Shown here: in pieces, positions 16,601 to 24,625 of the stretch
How the letters are laid out: each line of letters opens with the position of its first letter
Numbering within the stretch: the first letter of the stretch is position 1
The notes under the pieces: model-generated
The model's database searches: none
What the model was told of the DNA's origin: nothing
The model's input: only the letters and a program-made list of their open reading frames with translations
Assembly: GCA_002841865.1 (NCBI GenBank)
Contig: PHBD01000027.1
Span: 1-40,711 of the forward strand
Length of the DNA stretch: 40,711 nt
DNA from: Deltaproteobacteria bacterium HGW-Deltaproteobacteria-19
GTDB lineage: Bacteria; Desulfobacterota; Syntrophia; Syntrophales; PHBD01
Direction: 5' to 3'
Position numbers and translations under genes: made by a program

Positions 16601-16624
16601 GGGGAAGGTTTTAGACCCTTCCCC
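16601..16624 (-). terminator. Hairpin after the UvrD-like gene
   Basis: GGGGAAGG and CCTTCCCC form a perfect 8-bp stem around an 8-nt loop. It lies about 100 bp after the stop at 16720. The following bases on the minus strand are only moderately T-rich, so it may be a partial or attenuating terminator rather than a full stop. Confidence 0.55.
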
Positions 16625-16719
16625 CATTGGGATATACCTTCACCAGGATCTCTTTCCCTGGAGGCGTATAACGATTGTGGGTGGGTGTTACAGGTGGATC
16701 TCTGAAAAGTTGAATGGAC

Positions 16720-18579
16720 CTATTCCGGTTCTTTGGTCCCGGTGATCTCGTCCAGGAAGATGGATCTCTTCACCGACTGACCGATGTAGGTGTGGGAATA
16801 GGACAGGTATAGGAGATTCATGGCTCTTGAGATTCCCACGAAGACAATTCTCCTCTCCTCCTCGATGTCCCCCTTCTTGGTCGGGGTGATCCCTTCGACG
16901 AGTCCAATGACAAAGACCACGGGGAACTCAAGACCCTTCGCCTTGTGGATGGTCATGAGTGCGACTCCCTCCTTGTCGTTCACCTGTTCGTCCTGAAAGG
17001 TCTCCGTGTATTCCAGGAAGGACTGGATGGTTGAATACCGTGTCGCCGAAAGCTGGAACTGGTTCAGGTTCTGAATCTTCACATCGTCAATGGCGGGAAT
17101 GTCCTCGTCCGTGATCCAGCGATCGTAATCCAACGTGTTCCGGATGATCCCGATCACTTCTGCAGGGGTCAGGTTTGCAGCGTAATCCATCAGGGGATCC
17201 AGGAAAGCGACCAGTTCCCTGACATTCTTCCGGACGTAGGGAAGGTCTATCCCCATCTCCTTCAATCCCTGGTAGAGATGGATTCCCCGCTTGCTGGAAA
17301 ACTCCTCCAGTTCTTTTGACAATTTTCGGGAGATGTACCGGTTGGGGACATTCAGAATGTTGAGAAGAGATTCATCCCCTGTTTCGGAATCCGGATTGGA
17401 TATGACCCGCAGGTATTCCAGCAAATGCCTCACTTCCGGCCGGGTGTAAAAATTCAATCCGTTCTGGATGTGATAGGGAACCTTGTGCTGGGAGAAGACC
17501 TCCTCCACGACCCGGGATTGAAAGTTTGCCCGATACAGGACCGCTATGTCCAGGTGCTCGTATCCATGATTGACCAGTTCATGGATCTCGTTGACCAGGT
17601 TGAGCGCTTCTCCTTCTTCGGATGATGCTTCCAGGACAATGACGTCATCTCCGTCTTCGTTGTTGGTCACCAGGGTCTTTTCAATCTTTCGCTTGTTGTG
17701 ACGGATCAGGTTCTGACAGGCGTTCAGGATCTGCGGGGTGCTGCGGTAATTCAAATTGAGAATGAAGATCCTGGATCCCTCGAAGATCCTCTGGAAGTGA
17801 AGGATGTTCCCGACAGAGGCTCCCGTGAAGGCATAGATGCTCTGCCAGTCGTCTCCACAGACCCAGAAGCTGGAATCGTTTCCGTTGACCTGTATCAGTC
17901 CGTCTATCAGGGTCTTCAATATCTCCAGCTGGACCGGATTCGTGTCCTGGTATTCATCAACCAGAAGATGGGTGTACCTCTCCGCGTATTTGTCCCGGAC
18001 ATGGGACTGGTCGGACAAGAGGCGAAAGGTATCCAGCAAGAGGTCATCAAAATCCAGGAGGTATTTCTTCTCCTTTTCCCGGTCGTACCTCTCGTAGATC
18101 TCAGCTACCTTCAGCATGGTCCGGTCTCCCTCGTAGAGGATTTTGAATTCCTCCACGGAGATGAGATTGTTCTTGGCCAGACTGATCTCACCCAAGACCA
18201 TTCCCAGGGATATATCCTTCAGGCGCATATGTTTCATGATGTCCCGGAGGAAAACAATTTGCTCCTTACCCTGGAGGATCTGGAAAACCTTTCCTTCGCT
18301 TCTCAAGACGTAGTGACACCAGGAATGAATTGTCGAGAGTGTTACCCGTGATGCTTTCTCGCCCAGGACCGGAACCAGTCGCTGTCTCATTTCCTCTGCT
18401 GCATTTCTCGTAAAGGTCAGTCCCAATATCTGCTCAGGCGATACACCGTGTCTCGTCACCAGGAGTCCTATCCTCTCCATCATGGTCCTCGTCTTGCCCG
18501 ACCCCGGCACGGCTATGACCGCTGCTATCCCTTTTTGAAAGTTTGCTGCTTTGACCTGTTCTGGATTTAGTTCCGACAA
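16720..18579 (-). CDS. UvrD/Rep-family superfamily 1 DNA helicase
   Basis: A 619-residue 3'-5' helicase. Motifs in order: the Q motif region LNPEQVKAAN, Walker A AVPGSGKT at 23-30, motif Ia GLTFTRNAAEEM, motif II LLVDEYQDTNPVQ, motif III VCGDDWQSIYAFTGAS, motif IV LNLNYRSTPQILNACQNLI, motif V VALMTIHKAKGLEFPVVFVI and motif VI EERRIVFVGISRAMNLLYLS. It is shorter than typical UvrD (about 720) and lacks the long C-terminal extension. The start is TTG at 18579, preceded by a strong AAAGGAGGTGA. It lies downstream of an Fe-S RecB-type nuclease gene, so the two may form an AddAB-like split helicase-nuclease. It could feed single strands to the SSB/annealing proteins encoded upstream. Confidence 0.96.
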   Translation of the reverse strand: MSELNPEQVKAANFQKGIAAVIAVPGSGKTRTMMERIGLLVTRHGVSPEQILGLTFTRNAAEEMRQRLVPVLGEKASRVTLSTIHSWCHYVLRSEGKVFQILQGKEQIVFLRDIMKHMRLKDISLGMVLGEISLAKNNLISVEEFKILYEGDRTMLKVAEIYERYDREKEKKYLLDFDDLLLDTFRLLSDQSHVRDKYAERYTHLLVDEYQDTNPVQLEILKTLIDGLIQVNGNDSSFWVCGDDWQSIYAFTGASVGNILHFQRIFEGSRIFILNLNYRSTPQILNACQNLIRHNKRKIEKTLVTNNEDGDDVIVLEASSEEGEALNLVNEIHELVNHGYEHLDIAVLYRANFQSRVVEEVFSQHKVPYHIQNGLNFYTRPEVRHLLEYLRVISNPDSETGDESLLNILNVPNRYISRKLSKELEEFSSKRGIHLYQGLKEMGIDLPYVRKNVRELVAFLDPLMDYAANLTPAEVIGIIRNTLDYDRWITDEDIPAIDDVKIQNLNQFQLSATRYSTIQSFLEYTETFQDEQVNDKEGVALMTIHKAKGLEFPVVFVIGLVEGITPTKKGDIEEERRIVFVGISRAMNLLYLSYSHTYIGQSVKRSIFLDEITGTKEPE

Positions 18580-18898
18580 TCTTTCTCACCTCCTTTCCAT
18601 CGCTGACTGGATCTACGCGGTGAACGTGAATGACCTCACCATCCTCAAGGGTTTTGATGGCCATGTAGATCCGGAAGATGGAAGCCACCAGTTGGTCTAC
18701 TTTCCGATGGGTCTTATCAATCAGAATCATGTTGCGTAGCGCTCTCTCCTTCTCCTTCCGGTAGTCCTTGAGAAAGGAGAGGATCTCGGTCGTGTTGTGC
18801 TTGGACCGGAGATGTTCCAGGTCAATCAGTCTCCGGCTTTCCCCGTTCCTCTCCTGGGTCAAGTATGCTTGCGCCTCCTGCAGGGTTTCATAGGTCAT
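18434..18898 (-). CDS. Small helical protein overlapping the helicase start
   Basis: A 154-residue frame starting at ATG 18898, which overlaps the stop of the nuclease gene (ATGA), with AGGAGGGGG upstream. Residues 1-100 are a charged helical domain (SRRLIDLEHLRSKHNTTEIL, then KDYRKEKERALRNMILID) with no family I can name. The last 48 residues are low-complexity and polar (SGHSRAGVGQDEDHDGEDRT) and lie in a different frame across the first 48 codons of the helicase. The overlap is therefore 146 bp. Either the overlap is real and couples translation, or a frameshift has destroyed an earlier stop. The N-terminal part is probably a real protein; the tail is doubtful. Confidence 0.6.
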   Translation of the reverse strand: MTYETLQEAQAYLTQERNGESRRLIDLEHLRSKHNTTEILSFLKDYRKEKERALRNMILIDKTHRKVDQLVASIFRIYMAIKTLEDGEVIHVHRVDPVSDGKEVRKIVGTKSRTGQSSKLSKRDSSGHSRAGVGQDEDHDGEDRTPGDETRCIA

Positions 18899-19716
18899 GA
18901 TTCCCCCTCCTGTTCAAACCACTCGTCACAGGGTTTCTTGAAAGAGCACCCCTTGCACTTCCAGTTTCCCGCACTGTCGTTGGGTATGAATATACCCTTG
19001 GAGATTCCCTTCCAGACCTCGTGGATCTTCCTGACCGCCCGTCGTTCATCAATCTCGCTTCGGGTCGTGTAATACTGCTCGAACTTGGGGGTCCTGGTCT
19101 TGATGAGACAGTCAAAGCGAAGGAGGATCTCCCTGTCTCCATATCCGTTGTGTCTTGCCGCCATCTGGTAGAGGGTCAGCTGAAAGTTCCTGTCCACCTC
19201 GTCACGGGAATACGCTCTACCCGACGTCTTGAAGTCCGTGATGATGACGGTTCCGGAGTCGTCCTCTTCAATCATGTCCATGGCTCCAATGATGGGGATC
19301 TGGATATCCGACAATTTGAAGGAGAATGGTTCTTCGATAGCGGTCACCTGGTAGCGGTTGTCTCTCGGGAGCTTGTGATAAAAAGTGGTGAGCAGTTCTT
19401 TCCCTTCCAGCATCAGGGTCTCGAAGGATTTTCCTTCCTGGTACTGGATCTCCCCATTCCCCTCTGCGAGATTCCTCCAGTGCTTTTCAAAGAGGTCGTG
19501 CAGGTCCTTTGCCGACAGCTCCTCTCCAATCATCTTCATCTGGTAATACTCCGCCAGGACGAGATGGATGGCAGACCCGAATTCCATGGCGTCGCTTCTG
19601 AATTCCGGTTTCAATTTCAAGATCCGTCCGAATTTGTAGAGGAGCCCGCAGTCGATATAGTCGTTGATGGATGATGCCGACAAATGGGGAACTCCTCTCA
19701 GTTCCTGTAATCCCAT
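18895..19716 (-). CDS. RecB/Cas4-type PD-(D/E)XK nuclease with a 4-Cys iron-sulfur site
   Basis: A 273-residue nuclease of the PDDEXK_1 group. The active site is visible as His51 (FGSAIHLVLAEY), Asp147 (IIGAMDMIEE), Asp161-Phe-Lys163 (VIITDFKTSGRA) and the trailing QLTLYQMAA (Gln179, Tyr183). Cys23 at the N-terminus plus Cys254, Cys257 and Cys263 (KCKGCSFKKPCDEW) form the 4-Cys pattern that holds a 4Fe-4S cluster in AddB and Cas4. Such enzymes trim DNA ends to give single strands. The start at 19716 has CAGGAGG upstream. Its stop overlaps the next start. The chain is like Cas4 but longer, and no cas genes are present, so a recombination exonuclease partner of the SSAP-like protein is the better reading. 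Confidence 0.93.
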   Translation of the reverse strand: MGLQELRGVPHLSASSINDYIDCGLLYKFGRILKLKPEFRSDAMEFGSAIHLVLAEYYQMKMIGEELSAKDLHDLFEKHWRNLAEGNGEIQYQEGKSFETLMLEGKELLTTFYHKLPRDNRYQVTAIEEPFSFKLSDIQIPIIGAMDMIEEDDSGTVIITDFKTSGRAYSRDEVDRNFQLTLYQMAARHNGYGDREILLRFDCLIKTRTPKFEQYYTTRSEIDERRAVRKIHEVWKGISKGIFIPNDSAGNWKCKGCSFKKPCDEWFEQEGES

Positions 19717-19736
19717 GGTTTCCTCCTGATATGATC

Positions 19737-19755
19737 AAAAGCGCAGGATCCTGCG
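19737..19755 (-). terminator. Intrinsic terminator between the annealing-protein and nuclease genes
   Basis: CGCAGGATCCTGCG is a perfect 14-bp palindrome. On the minus strand it is followed by CTTTTGATC. It separates the ssb-peptide-SSAP transcript from the nuclease-helicase genes and may allow partial readthrough. It is the same sequence as the terminator at 33605-33630 apart from flanking bases. Confidence 0.7.
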
Positions 19756-19958
19756 TATTCCGGACAGGGACACCAATCCCCGAAATGTCCCCGTCATATA
19801 AAGATAAAGGAAGGTCCGGTATCCCGTGATTCCCCCTGCCTGTGCGAGAGAAGACCCATTGGGAATCTCTGGATGGGAAAGGGTTTGAGATGAACCGGAC
19901 CCTCTGGAATGAATCGTTCTGAATGATGGAATGAAGGGGATTGTCTTGCGGTGAAGGG

Positions 19959-20987
19959 TTACGCGGACTGCTGGAGTTGGCGGATAAAGGTCTTGGCGTC
20001 TTCCCCTGTCAGGTTCTCCAGGGACACCAAATAGGTCTCCTGGACCATCTTCTCCAGTTCTTCGACAGAGATCCCACGCCGGCGGGAGAGATTGAAGATG
20101 GCGTTCTTCTGTGCTTCCGACATTCCGGGAACTTTGGATTTGCCATTCCCGTTGTCGCCGGATTTTCGGGCAGGAGATTTCTCAACCGGTTTGTCCTGGG
20201 TAACAGGAGGTTGTGATTCCTGCTGTGACTGAGAGGATTCCTGAATGGGAGAAGATTTTTCTTCCTTCTGGTTTGCGGATTCTTGTTTTCTGGGTCTTCC
20301 GGGAAATCGTTTGATGTTGTCCTTCTGAACCGGTTCGGTGCTGACCTTCTCTTCCTTGGCTCCAATCACTTCCGTCAGGTCTCCCAGTTCCTCCAGTGCA
20401 GTCATCCCAATGTTCGTAAGGTCTCGGAGACATCTTGCCTTCGCTCTGGTTGATGCCATCCGGATCAGATGTCTTGCCACCTTGGAATTGCAGTTCGTTG
20501 GATTGGCGTCTCCAATGTCCGAGAACACTCCACCGTTCATGGTCTGGGCGACTGCTTTGCAAATCGCTGTGTGATCGTTCTCCTTCGAGGGAAACTGGAT
20601 CAGCTCCGTCTCCATCCGGTGCATATTTTTCTGGTGCGCCATATCCAGGAGACCGGAGTAGACCACAAAATCCTTCTGGTCGATGGTGACGATGAATCTT
20701 TCGTCCAGCTTAGGTTTCCGTCTTTCCAGGAACAATGCCTGCAGAACCTCTCCCTTTGGAATGCTGTTCATGACCGCGAGGATGTGCTTGCACTTGAAAG
20801 AATTGTCGGTCTTGTACCGGTTGGCAAAATCCGCGCAGGTGCAGGACTCTCCCGCATCCCCGAAGAACACCTTGTAGCAGACCTTCCCTTCGTCGGACTC
20901 GACATAGAACCAGGTCTCGTCCACCTGCCAGACTTTCAGTGCCTGGGATTTCTCACTTCTCTTTGCTGCTGCCTCTTGTGCTGTCAT
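19959..20987 (-). CDS. SWIM zinc-finger protein resembling a single-strand annealing recombinase
   Basis: A 342-residue protein. Residues 49-68 form a SWIM finger, CxC...CxH (Cys49, Cys51, Cys66, His68). The middle (FVVYSGLLDMAHQKNMHRME, then GDANPTNCN and LIRMASTRAKARCLRDLTNI) resembles proteins with the [TS]RAxAR-type helix found in Rad52/Erf-like annealing proteins. A disordered Gln/Lys/Pro-rich linker follows. The C-terminal domain (MSEAQKNAIFNLSRRRGISV, then LTGEDAKTFIRQLQ) is like the tail domain of many phage annealing proteins. It lies in an operon after ssb and a 33-aa peptide, and is followed by a nuclease and helicase, a context typical of recombinases. The SSAP call is inference; the SWIM finger is seen directly. 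Confidence 0.7.
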   Translation of the reverse strand: MTAQEAAAKRSEKSQALKVWQVDETWFYVESDEGKVCYKVFFGDAGESCTCADFANRYKTDNSFKCKHILAVMNSIPKGEVLQALFLERRKPKLDERFIVTIDQKDFVVYSGLLDMAHQKNMHRMETELIQFPSKENDHTAICKAVAQTMNGGVFSDIGDANPTNCNSKVARHLIRMASTRAKARCLRDLTNIGMTALEELGDLTEVIGAKEEKVSTEPVQKDNIKRFPGRPRKQESANQKEEKSSPIQESSQSQQESQPPVTQDKPVEKSPARKSGDNGNGKSKVPGMSEAQKNAIFNLSRRRGISVEELEKMVQETYLVSLENLTGEDAKTFIRQLQQSA

Positions 20988-21085
20988 TTCTTTTCTCCTT
21001 CCTTGAAGGTGTCTTTCAAAAGGACCAGGACATTGGTGACAATCTCCGCAATCCTGATGATGATCTCGATCGTGATCTTCCCCAT
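20984..21085 (-). CDS. 33-residue peptide between ssb and the annealing-like gene
   Basis: The start ATG at 21085 has AAAGGAGGGG at ideal spacing. The product MGKITIEIIIRIAEIVTNVL continues to a Lys-rich end (KDTFKEGEKK). It is an amphipathic/hydrophobic helix with a charged tail, perhaps membrane-associated. Its stop overlaps the next start in an ATGA arrangement, so translation is coupled to the SWIM/SSAP-like gene. The gene lies 24 bp after ssb. The ribosome site and coupling make it a likely real gene despite its length. Function unknown. Confidence 0.65.
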   Translation of the reverse strand: MGKITIEIIIRIAEIVTNVLVLLKDTFKEGEKK

Positions 21086-21109
21086 GACCCCTCCTTTCTC
21101 AGTAGATGA

Positions 21110-21463
21110 TCAGAAGGGAACCTCGTCGTTGTTCTCACCTTCCTTGAATCCCCGACCGTCTGTCTTGATGAACTCCACGGTGCTGGCGATGATCTGGAAG
21201 GTGCTCCGGGTATTTCCGTCGTCTCCGGTCCATTTGTGCTGGTCCAGGGTTCCGACAATCCCCACCCGGGCTCCCTTGTGGAGATACTGGGAGGCCACTT
21301 CCGCGAGTTTCTGGAAACAGGTCACCTTGATCCAGTTGGGAGCCTTCTTCTTGTGGGACGTGTTGAAGGCAAGACTGAACGTTGCAACCGCTGTGCCTTC
21401 TGGGGTGTAGTGGGACACGGGGTCGTCTCCCAGGTTTCCGGTCAGTACGCATTGGTTGAGCAT
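21110..21463 (-). CDS. ssb: Single-stranded DNA-binding protein
   Basis: A 117-residue SSB. The OB fold is recognisable (MLNQCVLTGNLGDDPVSHYT, then VATFSLAFN and NWIKVTCFQKLAEVASQYLH, then GARVGIVGTLDQHKW). The C-terminus ends in the acidic tip DEVPF, the SSB-Ct that recruits partner proteins. It is shorter than the chromosomal type (about 150-180) because the linker is brief, as in many phage or plasmid SSBs. The start at 21463 has AAAGGAGA upstream; the longer in-frame form has no ribosome site. It heads the recombination operon and should coat strands produced by the helicase and nuclease. Confidence 0.95.
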   Translation of the reverse strand: MLNQCVLTGNLGDDPVSHYTPEGTAVATFSLAFNTSHKKKAPNWIKVTCFQKLAEVASQYLHKGARVGIVGTLDQHKWTGDDGNTRSTFQIIASTVEFIKTDGRGFKEGENNDEVPF

Positions 21464-21514
21464 GGTTGTTCTCCTTTCAAAAAGAAATTTTCTTGACATT
21501 TAATATTTATATAT

Positions 21515-21552
21515 TTAGTGTTTTTGTACTTTCCTGAAACTGTTAGTGTTTT
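21515..21552. repeat. Pair of TTAGTGTTTT direct repeats upstream of ssb
   Basis: TTAGTGTTTT occurs at 21515-21524 and 21543-21552, 28 bp apart, in the AT-rich divergent region between ssb (minus) and the secreted-protein gene (plus). The distance and position suggest operator half-sites controlling the operon. No regulator has been tied to them. Confidence 0.4.
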
Positions 21553-21627
21553 ACTAGCTGTCGATACACGCCCCAAAATTCTAATCTCAATCTTTTTTAC
21601 GATAATTGTATAATGGAAGGTAAATAC

Positions 21628-21957
21628 ATGAATAATTCGATGGTTACTAAAAAAACAATATTAACAAGTGTTTGTTTATGGATATTTTTATTATCAGTAA
21701 GCTTAAGTAATGCTGAAATGAATTGTAATTATATTAAAGAAGGGATGAATGAAGAACAACTTACTGAAGACTGTCAAGACTGTAGAGAAATCGCTGAAGA
21801 CTATCTGCACAAACAACAAACAAATTTAATTCCACTAGCTACACGTCCAATGCTATTTTCACGAATTAAATACAAAAAAAAGCTGAGGGAAGCTGAAACA
21901 CGTTCTGAAGAAATGTTTAATGAATGCATGAATAAGAAAGGGTATAGACTGCCCTGA
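21628..21957 (+). CDS. Small secreted hypothetical protein
   Basis: A 109-residue protein starting MNNSMVTKKTILTSVCLWIF, a Lys-led hydrophobic signal peptide likely cut near SNA-EMN. The mature part has several Cys (NCNYIKEGM, EDCQDCREIAEDY, FNECMNKKGYRLP) that may form disulfides in the periplasm. ATG 21628 was chosen because GGAAGG lies 7 nt upstream; an ATG at 21613 overlaps a TATAAT-like box. It is divergent from the recombination operon and is the first of the AT-rich cargo genes. No family recognised. Confidence 0.65.
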   Translation: MNNSMVTKKTILTSVCLWIFLLSVSLSNAEMNCNYIKEGMNEEQLTEDCQDCREIAEDYLHKQQTNLIPLATRPMLFSRIKYKKKLREAETRSEEMFNECMNKKGYRLP

Positions 21958-21992
21958 AATAATTATCTAATGGATAGTTTGCTTTAATAAAA

Positions 21993-22817
21993 ATGAAAAC
22001 TTATGACCACAATGAAAAAGCTGGCAATCAAGGTGATGTGGTAAAACACACTGCTTTATTGGCTGCTGCTGACTCAATCATCAGTTTGCTAAATGGCTCC
22101 TTTGAGTATGCGGATACATTTGCAGGTTACGCATTTAATCCTCTCAAGCCCGAAGGAGAATGGAGGAACGGAATCGGTACATTCAAGAGATTTGCTAGTA
22201 AATGTTACAATAAACATATCAATTACTGGCGTTCATTATGGGACACTAAAGATGACTTGATAGATTCAGAATATCCAGGTTCTTCACTATTTATTCAGAA
22301 ATTGTGTATATCAAGAGCCAAACACTTTAAGGCTCAACTTTGGGATATTTCTTCAAGAGTAGTTAAAGAATTAAGAATTTCGTACGATAATCAAGATGTA
22401 ACTATCTATGATAGCTCTGCATCAATAGCTGACTTCCTAGGGAGAGCGCCTGATCTCTTATTAATAGACCCTCCTGGTTTAAAATCTAAGTCAAAGAAAC
22501 AGTATCCTGACATTACTGAATTGATTCGTTTCTTTAATGTGGTTCCAAACACCATTCTTTGGTTTCCTATGACTGCGCAAGGATCAGGTTCACCAGCACC
22601 TGAAACGAAACCGTCCTTATATTCTAGGGATATGTGCCTCGAATATGGGTTATCAGTAGTCTCTGTTCGTTGGTCAAACGGTATTCGTACATGTGGATGT
22701 CGTCTAGCGTATTGTCTTCCAAATGTAGCTGCACTTGCACTGCGATCTACCGTCAATGATGTGGCCACAATTATGAAATGGAATGTGATTCATGATTTTA
22801 TAATGGACCATGTTTAA
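21993..22817 (+). CDS. RlmJ-like methyltransferase family protein
   Basis: A 274-residue protein. The N-terminus DHNEKAGNQGDVVKHTALLA matches the AGN-x-x-D-V-x-KH motif that opens RlmJ, the 23S rRNA m6A2030 methyltransferase. A later LLLIDPPGLKS (residues 156-164) occupies the position of the catalytic DPP[YW]-type motif of N6-adenine enzymes, but with Gly in place of the aromatic residue. RlmJ is normally about 280 residues, so the length fits. Identity outside the motifs appears low, and the element context makes an alternative nucleic-acid target possible. The ribosome site before ATG 21993 is weak. A related but different family, the three-Cys-motif partner proteins, has a similar N-terminus. 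Confidence 0.7.
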   Translation: MKTYDHNEKAGNQGDVVKHTALLAAADSIISLLNGSFEYADTFAGYAFNPLKPEGEWRNGIGTFKRFASKCYNKHINYWRSLWDTKDDLIDSEYPGSSLFIQKLCISRAKHFKAQLWDISSRVVKELRISYDNQDVTIYDSSASIADFLGRAPDLLLIDPPGLKSKSKKQYPDITELIRFFNVVPNTILWFPMTAQGSGSPAPETKPSLYSRDMCLEYGLSVVSVRWSNGIRTCGCRLAYCLPNVAALALRSTVNDVATIMKWNVIHDFIMDHV

Positions 22818-22874
22818 TATGATAAATCACCATAACTATTGAGGCCATACTTCTCTAGCTGGAACCGTAAATAA

Positions 22875-24275
22875 ATGTCTAGTAAATGGTTTTATGATTC
22901 TAAAGGAGAACCACAAGGACCGGTCACCGAGGATGACCTGAGGGCCATTCTGCAAAAGCTTCCTTCAGGACGCACAACACTTGTTTGGTGTGAAGGAATG
23001 AAACAATGGAAACGTACTATTGACATAGAGCAATTCAACTCATTATCTGTCCCACCACCTATCTCAAAGGTTTCCAATGAAACATTTCAACAGTTTTTTT
23101 CTGTAAGTATGCAGGACAATGAAATAAGAATAGGCACGAAGAAAAGCACTACTCCGTATAAACCCCTGCATAAATTATTTATTATTGTCATAATGTTAAC
23201 AGTCATTGCTATAATTTTTGGTTACTGCTCAAACACTTTCCGACAGCAACCGTTATCCTTACCTGGGGATCCTGTGCAGGAAAAACATTATATTGATCAA
23301 AACAAATGGAAGGTAGTAAGTGATAGCAATGATATTAATCAATTAGCTGAGGAAGCTTGTATTAAGACTTATAATCCATGGGTAACACTTAAAGTTAATA
23401 GTTGTTATAAATTTGATTGGCAAGAATGGGTGAATAATAGATTCAAAATTGTTGCTGGCAATAATGAAATGTTGATTAATGCAGATTCAGATGTTGCGAG
23501 CCCTGCAGATAAAATAATTATTTACCCAGATGGTAGCAAGCGATTGGTCTTTTCGGGATGTCGTCCGCACTCGTGCCCATCAGCAATGGGACTATTTCTT
23601 CTGGATACAAAGAAGAAAGATATGGATATTATATGGCAGGCAGATGGTAAGATAAAATATTTAGGTGCAAACGCCAAACTACTTGAGCAGAATAACGTCA
23701 TTAATTATCTCATAAGCAGTAAGGAAATGAATCGAGAAGAGAGTTCCCAAGGCAAAGATAAAGGAAGTATCTTATACCAGATAGAGCAAAAAATGAGCGG
23801 CAGAGCGGATGGAAATTATAGTACGACTCAAAAAGAGAATGTTTCGAGAAAAAGTGAATCCTCCATCGCTGCTGACGACCTTATGCGTAATTGTATGATT
23901 GATTATGAAGCTGCCTATGAAATGGGAATAAAGGGTTGGAATGCAAAAGAGTTAAAGAATGAAAATCAATATATGAAAAAAAGTATCTCTGTGAATGGAA
24001 GAGTTTCCGAAATTCAACGTAACAGAGATGATGGTGCTATTTCTTGCATTCTATTTGATGCATCATTACCTCTCTGTGACGTTGCAAAAGGGAATGTAAT
24101 ATTTGTCTATCCGCAAGAAGATTATAGAAATGTATTTGATAATATACGACTGGGACAGTCTCTTACCGTTGTTGGAATGTTTGATAATTATGGGCGATTA
24201 CCAGTTGGAAGAACAGAAAGGATGAAACGCTGTGGTTATTATATAATACTAAAGGAATCTATGATTACTAATTAA
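22875..24275 (+). CDS. Membrane protein with N-terminal GYF_2 and C-terminal OB-like domains
   Basis: A 466-residue protein. Residues 4-55 are a GYF_2 domain (KWFYDSKGEPQGPVTEDDLR, later TLVWCEGMKQWKR), a peptide-binding module often at the start of bacterial membrane proteins. A single membrane helix follows at about 100-117 (KLFIIVIMLTVIAIIFGYC). The extracytoplasmic part contains a beta-rich region (FKIVAGNNEMLINADSDVAS). The last 110 residues look like a tRNA_anti-like OB fold (SISVNGRVSEIQRNRDDGAI, then IRLGQSLTVVGMFDNYGRLP). The role is unknown; binding of an extracytoplasmic ligand is a fair guess. Low G+C and weak ribosome site fit imported cargo. Confidence 0.75.
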   Translation: MSSKWFYDSKGEPQGPVTEDDLRAILQKLPSGRTTLVWCEGMKQWKRTIDIEQFNSLSVPPPISKVSNETFQQFFSVSMQDNEIRIGTKKSTTPYKPLHKLFIIVIMLTVIAIIFGYCSNTFRQQPLSLPGDPVQEKHYIDQNKWKVVSDSNDINQLAEEACIKTYNPWVTLKVNSCYKFDWQEWVNNRFKIVAGNNEMLINADSDVASPADKIIIYPDGSKRLVFSGCRPHSCPSAMGLFLLDTKKKDMDIIWQADGKIKYLGANAKLLEQNNVINYLISSKEMNREESSQGKDKGSILYQIEQKMSGRADGNYSTTQKENVSRKSESSIAADDLMRNCMIDYEAAYEMGIKGWNAKELKNENQYMKKSISVNGRVSEIQRNRDDGAISCILFDASLPLCDVAKGNVIFVYPQEDYRNVFDNIRLGQSLTVVGMFDNYGRLPVGRTERMKRCGYYIILKESMITN

Positions 24276-24346
24276 AGAGCAATAATATCAACTTTTCTGG
24301 TTGCACTCCATCGAGATAAAATGAATAGACGAAAGAAGAATATTTT

Positions 24347-24625
24347 ATGAAAATATCACACCTCATCGCATCCCTAGCCAAACGCGAAAACCTAACTGAC
24401 AAACAATCCAGCACCATCATTGACCTGATCTTTGACGGATTCACCGAGACCCTGAAACAAGGAGGTCGGGTCGAGATTATGGGGTTTGGGGCGTTCACGG
24501 TCAGGCATTATGGGGAATACAGGGGGAGGAATCCAAAGACAGGTAGTTCGATTGATATTAAGGAGAAAAGATCTGCTTTCTTTAAGGTCGGGAATGACTT
24601 GAAGGAGAGGGTTAATGGAACCTAA
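24347..24625 (+). CDS. HU/IHF-family DNA-binding protein
   Basis: A 92-residue histone-like protein that bends DNA. It has the two N-terminal dimerisation helices (ISHLIASLAKRENLTDKQSS), the GGRVEIMGFGAFTVR beta section and the DNA-binding arm RGRNPKTG at 59-66 with the conserved Pro that wedges DNA. The C-terminus FFKVGNDLKERVNG is canonical. The 3' end overlaps the next gene by 11 bp. A decayed C-terminal copy of a related HU gene lies at 26124-26231. On an integrative element HU/IHF may assist excision, iteron initiation or silencing. Confidence 0.95.
   Translation: MKISHLIASLAKRENLTDKQSSTIIDLIFDGFTETLKQGGRVEIMGFGAFTVRHYGEYRGRNPKTGSSIDIKEKRSAFFKVGNDLKERVNGT

Noticed and set aside
16400-16705. 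Plus-strand 99-codon frame upstream of the BglII-like gene
   Set aside because: It overlaps the real minus-strand gene and a terminator hairpin, and has no homology.
18895-19716. CRISPR-associated Cas4
   Set aside because: The nuclease has the 4-Cys and PD-(D/E)xK pattern, but no repeats or other cas genes exist in the window; a recombination nuclease fits the neighbours better.
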